Part shown: positions 23,714-33,450 of the stretch, one piece after another
Numbering within the stretch: the stretch's first letter is position 1
Layout of the letters: every line of letters begins with the position of its first letter
Assembly: GCA_004431415.1 (NCBI GenBank)
Contig: QPMI01000496.1
Coordinates: 434,001 to 498,000 of the forward strand
Length of the DNA: 64,000 nucleotides
Direction: 5' to 3'
Origin: Cyanophora paradoxa
Lineage: Eukaryota > Glaucocystophyceae > Cyanophorales > Cyanophoraceae
Translations under genes and position numbers: made by a program
Notes under the pieces: generated by a model
What the model was told of the DNA's origin: nothing
The model's database searches: none
Seen by the model: the letters and a program-made list of their open reading frames with translations, nothing else

Positions 23714-24794
23714 ATGGAGCAGGTATTGAGCTATACAAAATATAGACAAAAGCTAATCAATGAGGGTGTAAAGTTTGATGAGGATGAATTGAAAAAGAGA
23801 TTTAAAAACAGTGAATTGAATCAGATTTTCAAGAAGCCTACCAAGCCGAAATCGTTTCTTAGAATCGTAGCCCACCCAATTCTTTTCAGGTTGATATTAT
23901 ATATTTCAAGGATTATAAGACAGCAAACTATGGTGTGGATCGCATGCTAGTATTCGTAGATATTTTGAGTAGGAAGGGTTTTATATTTCCTTTCAAAATG
24001 GTCACTGGGAAGGAGAAGAACGATGAGAAGAAGATTGAGATTCTAAACAAATTTAAAAGCCAAGCTGGAACAGTCCAAGCTCTTTCCGGAGATAAGGAGT
24101 TTTCAGGGAATATTTACAAGAAATGGTGTGAGGATAATGGTGTGGTTTTATACACAGACATTGCCAAAGATGACCACATTACAGTTGGGGATAAACTCGG
24201 AATAGTTGATAGGTTCACAAGAACAATCAAGCAGTATTTAAGGAAGGCTATAAAGTCAACTGGGAACTCGAAGTGGACTGAATTTTATGAAGATGTGCTG
24301 GCGACTTACAATAACAGTCCACACAGTTCACTGAAGAATGATTCTCCAAATGCTGTGTATGGAAATAAAGAAAAGGAAACGTATGTTTACTTTCGTGATT
24401 CACTGCATAATAAGCATGTGAGAGAGGGATTACCAAAAGTGCAAGAAGGAGATTATGTGAGGGCTGTGAATCCAAAGGGAGTTTTCGAGAAAGAGGGTGC
24501 AAGGTTCAGTGAGAAAGTGTTTAAGGTGGCTGGTAAAGTTCAGAATAAATACAAACTTTTGGAGGATAATGAAGGTGAAACAGTTCGTGAAGTTCGAAGA
24601 AAATTCAAAATAAATGAGTTGCAAAAAGTAGATAAAGAGGCTGTCGTAAAGATACCAACCAAAAGAGAGTTGAGAGGGTAAAGAAAACCACAAATGTGAA
24701 TCGAGTGGTTTCCCAAAAAGAAGGAATAAAACCAAATCGTAAGAAAGTAGTTAGAAAGAGATATAATTTGAGAAGTGGATTAACTAAACGTTAA
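23714..24794 (+). CDS. Retroviral-like integrase (RVE), frameshifted
   Basis: The N-terminal piece (ATG 23714) runs to the KKPTKPK...RIVAHP region. The catalytic core continues in another frame from about 23868: FQVDIIYF (first Asp), LSGDKEF (second Asp) and GIVDRFTRTIKQYL, where the family has ERFNRTL, so the third acidic residue is Asp, not Glu. YNNSPHSSL and a C-terminal chromo/SH3-like part follow to TAA 24679-24681. A third frame then stays open to 24794 with a basic end (RKRYNLRSGL), which looks like the true tail. At least one shift, in cccaccc near 23875, and perhaps a second near 24670 break the gene. Role: element integration giving a 6-bp duplication. Confidence 0.82.
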
Positions 24795-25153
24795 GCTCTA
24801 ATATCAGATCCATCATCTGATTCAATAAATCTTGTAACTGGTTTGAATCTTTGAAATACATCTTTGTGGTGAATTCCTTTTACATACCACCCTTTGTTTA
24901 CAGGATCCCATCTGAGTCCCATACACTTTGCATCGAAATTATCTTTAAATTGAACTTTGCAGTAGATCTTTTCATTTCTGTATTTAATTTCTTTTTCATT
25001 GATCGTTTGGAATTCTTTCAGTAAATCACTATTTGCATCTTCTGTATACCAAAGTTTCATTTCATAATCCCATTTTGCTCCTTTCTCTTTTGCGATTTTT
25101 CGATCATTGTAATCACAATCAAAGTAAAACTTCTTAATTGTATTTGTCTCCAT
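24791..25153 (-). CDS. DUF5710-like protein, two repeats
   Basis: An intact 120-residue frame convergent with the integrase, overlapping its extended end by 4 bases. It has two copies of the pattern K-x-(A/C)-K-x-x-G-x-(K/R)-W-D-x-x-x-K-x-W-Y: AKEKGAKWDYEMKLWY at residues 20-35 and AKCMGLRWDPVNKGWY near 75-90. This matches the DUF5710 domain, known from plasmid primases/TraI-type proteins and large DNA viruses. Function is unknown; its neighbours suggest a DNA-linked role. Confidence 0.7.
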   Translation of the reverse strand: METNTIKKFYFDCDYNDRKIAKEKGAKWDYEMKLWYTEDANSDLLKEFQTINEKEIKYRNEKIYCKVQFKDNFDAKCMGLRWDPVNKGWYVKGIHHKDVFQRFKPVTRFIESDDGSDIRA

Positions 25154-25211
25154 TTTATTCAGATTATCATATTATTTTTATATGAAACAATCAATGAGGA
25201 TATAACAATCA

Positions 25212-25452
25212 GATATAACTTCGATTAAATATAATTAATCGAGATTATGATATAACTTCGATAAATAAGATTTAAGATATAACTTCGATTAATTAATTTA
25301 AGATATAACTTCGATTAATTGTGATTGAGAGACTGAGAATTTGTTGAATTCTGATTGGTAAAGACTGAGAATCGAGAGGATTTTGATTGGGATTGTTTGA
25401 TATATTGGGAATTAATCGATGTGGTGACAGTAGCCCCACTTTACCATTTTTT
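25212..25452 (-). repeat. Right terminal inverted repeat, 241 bp
   Basis: Reverse complement of 13630-13870 with no difference seen. It ends ...ctttaccatttttt directly before the second cacgag. Confidence 0.95.
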
Positions 25453-25458
25453 CACGAG
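25453..25458. repeat. Target site duplication, right copy (cacgag)
   Basis: Second copy of 13624-13629. Removing one copy plus the element restores a single open exon of the cyclase gene. Confidence 0.92.
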
Positions 25459-26089
25459 CGAAGAGGGGCGCCGCTGGGGCCCCGGCCGCGGGCCGATCCT
25501 CTGCTGGCGGCGGGCGCCGCGGCGGCCCTCCGGCTCCGGCTCCGTGGCCCCGACAGAAAGCAGCGAGCTTGACCTGGCGGGAGGCAGCGCCGCCGGCGCC
25601 GGCGCCGGCGCCGGCTGGCCCCGCCGGAGGAGGCGGCGGGGGCGCTGCGGCGAGCGGAGCGACTGGCGGAGGGCGTGCAGGCGCTGCTGGAGGAGACGTG
25701 CCGGAAGCGGCTGCCGGCCCTCGCCCCTTTGTCGAGCTCGCGCGGGCCGAGCGGCCGGGCCTGGCCCCGCGCCGCCGCCTCGCCCGCCTCCGCGCCGCCG
25801 CGGACGGGTTCGCGCGCCTCGGCCTGCGCCCCTTCGAGATCGCGGCGCGCCTCCGCCTGGCGCGGGCCGAGCCCGACCCGGCGGCCGCCTCCGCGGCCCT
25901 CGCGGCGGCCGGCCGCCTCGCCTCGGAGACGGGCGTGCGGGTGCCGGCTTTGGGGCGCCCCGCCCCGCTCCCGGGCGAGTTCGAGGCGACCTGGGTCTGA
26001 TCCGAATTCGAATCAGCTGCGGATGCAGAGCCCCACGGAGCCCGCGTTCGGCGCAGGCTGGTATCGATGTGCACGTCGCAGTGCATTAG
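25459..26089 (+). CDS. Soluble adenylyl cyclase-like protein, 3' part after the Polinton
   Basis: With the element and one cacgag removed, the exon from about 13572 continues in the same frame from 25459 to about 25543. A 44-base intron to 25587 then keeps phase 0. A helical exon follows (ALRRAERLAEGVQALLEE, then ELARAERPGLAP and AAADGFARLG...AARLRLARAEP), a TPR-like pattern matching the tail before the insertion. Going from the first to the second stretch needs one extra C in cgcccctttg near 25730, so there is a lesion or homopolymer error there. A donor gtgccgg lies near 25941. A last exon from about 26057 ends at TAG 26087-26089 with GIDVHVAVH. Joined to 5771-13629, the gene spans about 8.5 kb without the element. 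Confidence 0.75.
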
Positions 26090-27060
26090 TATATATGGCA
26101 TCTCTGTTCAAATTAAAGCCGCTGTCTCGAACTGTAATCTGCCTAAGTAATTCCCTTTGTATAATTAGTCGCAGCTAGTCTCAGATCACATTGCGCATGC
26201 ATGTGCCTATCCGATGATGAAGTTTCTGAATTGCAGCGATCACGAGCAGTCACAATTCGATGATCAAACATAGTAGCGTCGCAGCATGCCGCAGTGCGTA
26301 AGCGTGTCGTTCATGATCGATATCGCTAGTCATCAAGTTCGGCATTTTCGTGGCAGGCTGCATTTTTCGCAGGCTTCGCGATCGGGCATCTTTCGCAGTT
26401 TTCACTGTTTCACTGATTTTTCATATGAAGCACCGTCTTTCATAACACGCTAGCCTATAATTATCATATAAAGTGTCGATTTCTTACTATGCCGGTAAAT
26501 ATTAGCTGATGTATCTAGTTTTCGAATAATTTGACGACGCCGACCGTCGGACGTCGACATCGTACGCGTGCACGTGGTACATACACATCACCGCGAAAAA
26601 CCTGCATGCGCGCTAATTATAAAATACAAATGCCGATGAAAATTAAATGGCGGTTAAACGCACAGCAGCGTTTACAAGCTGAAGCCTGCACAAGATTGTT
26701 TACTAGGGGCCCGGCCGCGTTTTGGCGCGCCGGGGGTGCAAGGGGGGAACCGGGATCTAATGAAAGAGTCGTAGTGGCACGAACATGCACGGGGCAAATG
26801 TAGATCGACCCCGGCCCAGTGCGCGCGGCAGGTTGAAGTGTAAAGATAAACGTTAACACAGATTATGATTGAAAAAATAGACAAGGCCCGATAAGCAGAT
26901 GTAGAAAAGACCCAATCAGGCGCTGAGATCAAACCGAATAAAGAAAAGGCTCAACGAAAGGCCAAATTCAGCGCACTGTATAAGAAAGATTGTTCTGGAG
27001 CGGAAAAACGCTGCGCATGAACTGTGTTCGCACGGACTACCGCTAACCCTGAACAGCTGG
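26090..27060. other. Intergenic region, no gene seen
   Basis: AT-balanced, with GATC/CATG-type palindromes and one CTAATTATAA word at 26613-26622. It separates the 3' ends of the convergent cyclase and finger/DUF6570 genes. Confidence 0.55.
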
Positions 27061-29082
27061 CTAAAAGATGATGGTGCTGTCTGCAGAGGGCTCGCCGTAA
27101 ACGTAGGCGATCCAGGCCTTCTGGAGGGGGTCGGGGCGGAAGTCGGCCGTGCGGGTGAGCGGCAGCCAGCGGCGCCGGTCCTGAAGAGGGCCCTCCTGCG
27201 AGAGCATGGTGAGGCGGCCCGCCGCCTCGAGCGCCTGCAGAGCCGCGCGGCTGGCGCGCTGCTCGCTCCCGCCGCGCATCTGGTAGACAAGGTCTTGAAG
27301 TTCGATATCCGCGAGGCCGGCGTCTCGGATGCGCGTGAGGACTCCCATGTGGAGGTCCTCGATTGCAGGCCTGCCGTGGCAATCATGAACAGAGGTCAGG
27401 TAAGGGCGGTCCACTTTTTTGAATCTTTGCGCACCCGTCTTTGCATCTTCGGGATCCTCGTCGAGCGGCAAATGCTTCGCAGACTCAATTATTTCGGAGG
27501 AATTGACGGGCCCGTCCGCTGTATGCACAACGTCGCCTGCCTGCGGGACAACCATGACGTTCCGATTGTATGTGGCCAAATTCTCCTCGCTGATGTCGAT
27601 GTTTTTATACAGAATATTGTTCTGCGAAGCGCGCGCACAAGGTCTCACCCGCTGTTGCAAACACCTGAAAGAGAATATTACAATGGGCCGCAAACCTTTT
27701 TCAGCCAGAAGAGAGCGCGACGAATGAGCCAGGGCCGCACTTTCAGAGTCACGGTGACGGGCGCACCCTCCGAGGCTCAGTTTGAATGTAAACAGTTTCG
27801 GACTGCCCGGCCGTGCGGGGGAGAACGAGGACGAGTTCGTTGATCTTGTTGAAGAATGAGATGCAGTTGCCACGAGTAAAGCGCTGGCCCGAAGGGTGGT
27901 GTGTACGGACGCGAGTCTCGCCGCTGACAATCGCAATCAGCTTTCGTTCCGCCTCGTTCAGGCAGCTCAGCTCCTCGGGAATATAGCCGAAGTCCCACAA
28001 CGCCACTGCTGTTCGCGGCATGTCGCCCGATTTGAGGGTGGGGATGCAGCGCTGGCAAAGACGAAATTAAAGTGCGGAATGTTCGATTTGCAGGCGACCT
28101 TGCAGCTGCACATCCTGCCAGGGCACGACTCGACGAAGGTGCCCGAGTCGCCTTCGACTTTGAGTACGGCTAGCATTTGCTGCAGGCCCGGCCGGCTTTC
28201 CGCTCCGGTGACGCGCTCAAAGGCCGGCGGCAGCAGCAGAGAGCCCTCGCGTTTTTCGACGCCAAGCTGTTTCTGCCACGGTGGGGGCGCCTCGATATCC
28301 TCCCTGCACCCAGATAAGTGCTGCGCAATGGAAATGTAGAATAGGTTCGGAGTGCTCACTTGTACACCCAGAGGGGAGTAAAGATCTCAAGCGAGGCAGG
28401 GAAGAAGGGGCATTTGGGGAAGTCCGCGGCAGGCCGATACTCCGCGCAGCAGGCGCACGTCCAAAACGTGCTGTTTCGCGGCCACGTCTTCATCCACGTC
28501 GTAGTAAGAGCTGGCAGTGCGTCCCAAGGAGCGATATCTGACCGGCGATATCGACAATTTAGCGAGGGAATCCCGAATCCACATGTCCACGAAAATAGAA
28601 TCCACCTGGAGGGTGCTTCTTCTCTTTGTGCTTCCGCAGAGAGGATGCAGAAGCGCCGCTCCAGCCGCAGCCCTCATGATCGCAGCTATGCGTGGCCCGT
28701 CTGGCCGTTCGCTTCCGGCGGCCTAACGCCGGGTCGGCTTCTTCGAATTCCTCGGACGAACTGCTGCTGCATTCTGACTCGACTACGTCCTCCGCAGCCT
28801 CTGCATTGCGGGCAACGTCACTACATCGATCTGGTTCAGGAAAACATCACAAAAATTACCTCGGACGTGTGCAGCCTCGTGCTGGCGAAGAGAAGGAGCC
28901 GACGGACAGATAATAGAGCACTGCCTGCACGGGTACTGGCCGACCGCTGCCGTTGCCGCAATAGACATGTCGGAAGGTACAGCCTGCGGCGAGCACTTCG
29001 CACGCTCGATGTGCCGGTCGAACGAGAACTTGTCTGTGAAAAGCCGTTTGCAGGTGCTGCACGACATCTGATGCGAACGCAC
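27061..29082 (-). CDS. C2H2 zinc-finger and DUF6570 protein, Helitron-related
   Basis: A multi-exon minus-strand gene. The first exon (from ATG 29080-29082) has two C2H2-type fingers (CSTCKRLF...H, YPCRQCSII...H). The next (from about 28820) has an acidic linker and a third finger (CDHEGCGW...HKEKKH). Then comes a DUF6570-type domain: CACCAEYRPAADFPKC, CSCKVACKSNIPHF, FGYIPEELSCLNEAERKLIA, LVLVLPR, LKVRPWLIRRALFWLKK and NNILYKNIDISEENL. In Helitrons this domain precedes the Rep and PIF1-helicase parts. Here the protein instead ends in a short helical, winged-helix-like segment (ALQALEAAGRLTML) and stops at TAG 27061-27063, so Rep and helicase are absent. It may be a host gene made from a Helitron or a truncated copy. 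Confidence 0.65.
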
Positions 29083-29279
29083 TGAGGGATAGCATTAAGG
29101 ACCAGGTGCCAAACGGCGCACCGCTCTCCAATGCGGCCCGGGATGTTGGAAACCGAGCCGTTGCACTTCCCGGCTCACGGATGGCTCAGTTTCGCGGGAT
29201 GCGCATTCGCTTTCGCGGAAATCGGGACCATGAGTTCGGGATTGAGAATTCGGAATGCGGAATTCGGGGCTTGAGTCAG

Positions 29280-29328
29280 CGTGATTCAGATCGTTTTCGT
29301 CCGCGTGATTCAGATCGTTTTCGTCCGA
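29280..29328. repeat. Short direct repeat (gtgattcagatcgttttcgtcc) x2
   Basis: Two tandem copies about 24 bp apart, just upstream of the finger/DUF6570 gene. Confidence 0.85.
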
Positions 29329-30484
29329 AAACGATACACGATCAGCTGATCTCCCATTGCAGCGCACGCGTTTCGAGGAGGTTGAGAATTCCTGCACAGC
29401 ATTTCAGCAATTTGAATAAGCTTTTTTAAGTCTCTTGAGTTTCATCACGCACTGCGATCGACGATGGTGGCAAAGCCTGGAGGAACAAGTCATTAACATT
29501 ATTCGAAATGAATATATCAGTCTATCGCAAACCTGATTGATTTGACGGGCCGGCTCTGCTCCAATGTTCCTCTCAGGAAGTTGAAACGCTCCAGGCTGAG
29601 CGTACACGTCAATGCGGGCGGGATATGCATGTCAATTAACGAGAGGGTACCGCCAGAGGAAAATGTGACGATAAGCCTGTGGGAGGACTTCTGTGGTCTT
29701 CAGCTGCGGCGACCTGTGTATGCAATATATATATATAATTTCAGACAGCTGCACGCCAACTGAAGACTGCGCACGCATGCTCACTGCTGAATTGTAAGTG
29801 CCCTGCGTGGCGATGCTGCGACTGTGCTGCCGAACATGACGAAGCAAGCTTCTGCGATAGCAGAAGTGTTCACGGACTCCGGGCGGACAACGTAAGCAAA
29901 TTCCGCCAGTGCACGACGATGAGAACGTGCATTGGGCGTCCGACGGCAGGAAATCTCGCCCAGGGACGACATCTCCGGGCACAGAAGCGGCTGCAGATCT
30001 AGATCGCCGCCCCATCTAGTGCGCAATCTCGCGAAGCTGCTAGCCTAGTAGCCGGAAGCAAGCACCGCCGCCAGTCGGAGAAGCCGTGCAGCGGAGTGGC
30101 AACCGCGCGCGAGCGCAACAAAAGCGCCGGGCCGGGCCGCGGCCAACGTGCTCGGCTGCGGGCAGCGGCGCACGCAAAACTGCGGTATAAACGTTAACTC
30201 GATTTCGCAGACGTATTCGGCGCAGCAAGAGATGACAGTCTGGACGGCCTGGCGTCCTCGGCTGCGATCAGCGGCGCACTGCGGCAGCTAGCTATAGGCA
30301 GCGGTGCAAGCGGTTTTGCCGCAGTGCGGTGCAAGCTCTATCAAGCACGAGTGCCGGGCAGCGTGCTCGGCTGCGCGCAGCGGCGCGTGCTCGGTACGCA
30401 GTGCTGCGGTGCAAACTTGATGCAGTCAAAAGTAGTTCAGGCGTCACGGATACCGTGCGGCGTACGCGGCGCACTGCAAGGAAT

Positions 30485-30720
30485 TCGAAGCGGAAATCTA
30501 GAGGAGACAGCTAGGAAGTACACACGCACTGTGATTGTATGCAGAACCGCGCAACGAAGAGCAAGGCGTACGCGACGCTCTGCGACGAAGCCGAAATCTA
30601 GAGGAGACAGCTAGGGAGAACTGGTTCCCAAGGCGTACGCGACGCACTGCGAGGAAGCCGAAATCTAGAGGAGACAGCTAGCTATATATATATATATATA
30701 GGGAGAACTGGTTCCATCAT
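30485..30720. repeat. Triplicated block (cgaaatctagaggagacagctag)
   Basis: Copies near 30493, 30592 and 30658. The last two are each followed by gggagaactggttcc; the final copy is split by a (TA)n run. Spacing is irregular, so this is a local duplication, not a clean satellite. Confidence 0.75.
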
Positions 30721-31083
30721 GGCATGCAGAACCGCGGAAGGAATTCGAAGACCACTTCTCGCGAGTTCGAGAGAGCTCTCGCGAGCTCGAAAGCTGACCG
30801 GTCCACCGAGCCAATCAGATCGCGAATAACGGCACATTTTCGTTGCAAACTGGACCTCGAAAACGGCCTCGTAGAAAACTTTTGGCTGAAGCGAGGGGAC
30901 GGGAAGCAAGGGGGGAAGACCTTCGGTCTTCTTTCCCCCCTTGCAAAATTCGAGGGTGCACGCGTACGGTTACGTATACCACAGTATTCGCTACGTATAC
31001 GGCTCGATCTCCGCTACCATGATCATTGGATCATGCATTTACGTATACGTATACTAGTACTGTGATCATGAGTTAGGTTTTAG

Positions 31084-33450
31084 TTATTGAGTCCGCCCCA
31101 AGTCTGCCAGCGCCTGCCGAACAACCGAAGTCGTCGGGTGCTGTGGCCCCAGGGTCCGCTCGAGCACCGACAGCGCCCCCTGCGAGTTGCAATGATGCCT
31201 CAGTAGGCGCCGATCGCGAATATCGGCGAATGTTTGACTTGCGCACCTCCGTCAGCGCCACCGCCTCGGAGTGTGCCTCCCTCGTCCCCAGCTTCGCGAG
31301 GAGGTCCCCCAGGCACGCCATCGTGTATGCCGTGTCCGGGTGCTCCGCCCCAAGCGCCCGCTCACGCACCCGCAGCGCCTCCTGCGATCACGTGGGGCGC
31401 GATCGATATCGCGGGGGATCGCGATCGATTTATTAATTATGATCATGAAAGCTAACGCCGCGAACTCGAAGCTCGTTGCACCTCGAACATGGGACGCGCC
31501 GCCGCGTAGTCGCCCTGGGAAGTAAGCAGAATCGCAAGGTTCTGCGCCGTCGCTGCAACGCTCGGGTGCTCCGGTCCAAGCGCGTTCCTGCGCAGCCGCA
31601 GCGCCTCCTGCAGAGAAGCGGAGCTGAGCGACGAATCCAACGCGCCGGGCAACTCATATTGGAAGAAGCGTAAGGCGCGCCCCGCACCTCGAGCAACGGC
31701 CGCGCTGCAGCGTAGTCGCCCTGTCCAGACAGCACGCCCGCAAGGTTCTGCATCGCCATTGCAACGTCGAGGTGCTCCGGCCCCAGCGCTTTCTTGTACA
31801 CCGAAAGTGCCTCCTGCGCATGCGAATTCGAAATGCATCGTTGGAATTTCGCAGACACACGGCGGCCTAGGGCGCATGAATATTCGGCACCTCGAACATG
31901 CGTCGCGCTGCAACTTTGTCGCCCTTAGCTTGCAGCAGCACCGCCAGATCTTGCGTTGTTGATGCAACGCTTGGATGCTCCGGCCCCAGCACCTTTCGGT
32001 AGACCCGCAGCGCCTCCTGCGGCGCGCGAGAATCAGAGCTGGAGTTGGAACGTGCCAGAAACGAGGAGATGCTTTAATTTCACCTCATACATCGGCCGCG
32101 CCGCTTCGTAGTCTCCCTGATCGGACAGCACGCCTGCAAGGTTATGCATCGCCATTGCAACGTCGGGGTGCTCCGACCCCAGCGCCTTCCGGTAAATACG
32201 CAGCGCTTCCTGCAATGGCCCGGGGCGGGATCGGAACCGCGGGAGCCGAAGTCGTACCGAGAAGGCAGCCGGTGCCGTTTCGCACCTCCAGCGTGTGTCG
32301 CGCCGCCTCGTAGTCGCCCTGACCCCTCAGGACGCCCGCCAAATTCTGCATCGTTGTCGCGACGTTCGGATGATCCCGTCCCAGCGCTTTCTCACGCAGC
32401 CGCAGCGCCTCCTGCGAGAAATACAATCGAATTCAAAGCCCCACAACAATTGCAAGAGCCCGCGACAAAGTCCGATCCCCGGAGAACATTTAAGCTTCGA
32501 GAAGCACGCTGCACCTCGAACAATGCGCGTGCTGCCTCGTATTCATCCTGGGCCATAAGCAGGCTGGCCAAATCTCCCACCGCCCCTGCGGCCTCCACGT
32601 GCTCCGGCCCCAGCACCTTCTTGTATACGCGCAGCGCCTCCTGCGATTGCGAGGGGCGGGGCTGGATCGGAACCCAGAAGCCGGGCGACGTTACAGCTAA
32701 ACATTGAGACTTACTTCGAGCATTCGCTTCGCTTCGCCGTATTCTCCAAATTCGGTGAGCAGACCGGCAAGGTTCTGTGTTGTCCGTGCCACGTCGGGGT
32801 GGTCCGGCCCCAGCGCCTTCTTGCGCACCCGCAGCGCCTCCTGCAACGCGCACGTGTATACGTACGTACGATCGGGATCAGATTTGGAATGGACGGGTCG
32901 GGCTCAAAACGGGTGCAGCATGCGCACCTCGTACATGGACCGCGCCTCTGCAAAGTTGCCCTGGGCCTTCAGCATAGCTGCCAGATTCTGCGCGGTCGTC
33001 GCGACGTGGGGATGCTCTGGCCCCAGAGCTTTTTTATAGACGCGCAGCGCCTCCTGAACATGTGACGGTCGCGATTAGAAACGTAATTAAATGATAAGAG
33101 GCGAAAGGGTGCCTGGGAAACACGACACGTTTCGCACCTCGTACATTGTCCGTGCCGTCGCAAAGTCACCCTGCTCGGCCAGAAGATTTGCCAGATTCTG
33201 CGTAGTCATCACGACGTCGAGGTGTTCCGGCCCCAGCGCCTTCTTGCGCAGCCGCAGCGCCTCCTGAGGCGGACCCGGGCCGGGTTCAGCAGCTGCCAAA
33301 TCATGGATAAAGTGCGAAAGACACCTCATACATCGGCAGAGCCGCTGCGAATTCGCCTTTGGCCTTCAGCAGAATCGCCAGGTTCTGCGTAGTTTTCGCA
33401 ATCTCAGCGTGCTCCGGCCCCAGCGCCTTCTTGTACACGCGCAGGGCTGC
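31084..33450 (-). repeat. Exon-per-repeat TPR array, about 12 units
   Basis: Each exon starts just after CAG with GAGGCGCTGCG(...), encodes one 42-residue TPR of kinesin-light-chain/NPHP3 type (E-A-L-R-x-x-x-K-A-L-G-P-E-H-P-x-V-A...N-L-A-x-L-L...G-D-Y-x-A-A-R-x-x-x-E), and ends GAG before GTGCGA. Introns are about 60-90 bp. All repeat junctions fall at the same codon, so exons can be gained or lost without changing frame. Confidence 0.88.

Larger units (their letters stand above)
13630..25452. mobile_element. Polinton/Maverick-type element, complete, 11.8 kb
   Basis: An AT-rich block with sharp edges in GC-rich coding DNA, bounded by 241-bp inverted repeats identical by eye and a 6-bp target duplication. 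Genes in order: 61-aa protein (+), 60-aa ORF (-), FtsK/HerA-type packaging ATPase (-), major capsid protein (-), penton-like protein (+), unknown basic protein (+), 85-aa protein (+), family B DNA polymerase of the protein-primed type (+), RVE integrase (+), DUF5710-like protein (-). Polymerase, integrase, ATPase and two capsid genes define the Polinton/polintovirus group. No adenovirus-type maturation protease is recognisable and the element is shorter than the usual 15-20 kb. It sits in an exon of the cyclase gene. Confidence 0.95.
29083..31083. other. Intergenic region with short repeats, no gene seen
   Basis: About 2 kb. It contains a doubled GTGATTCAGATCGTTTTCGTCC word (about 29280-29328), gcagcggtgcaagc-type words (30290-30430) and a triplicated block at 30485-30720. 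No protein-like frame is convincing. Confidence 0.55.
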
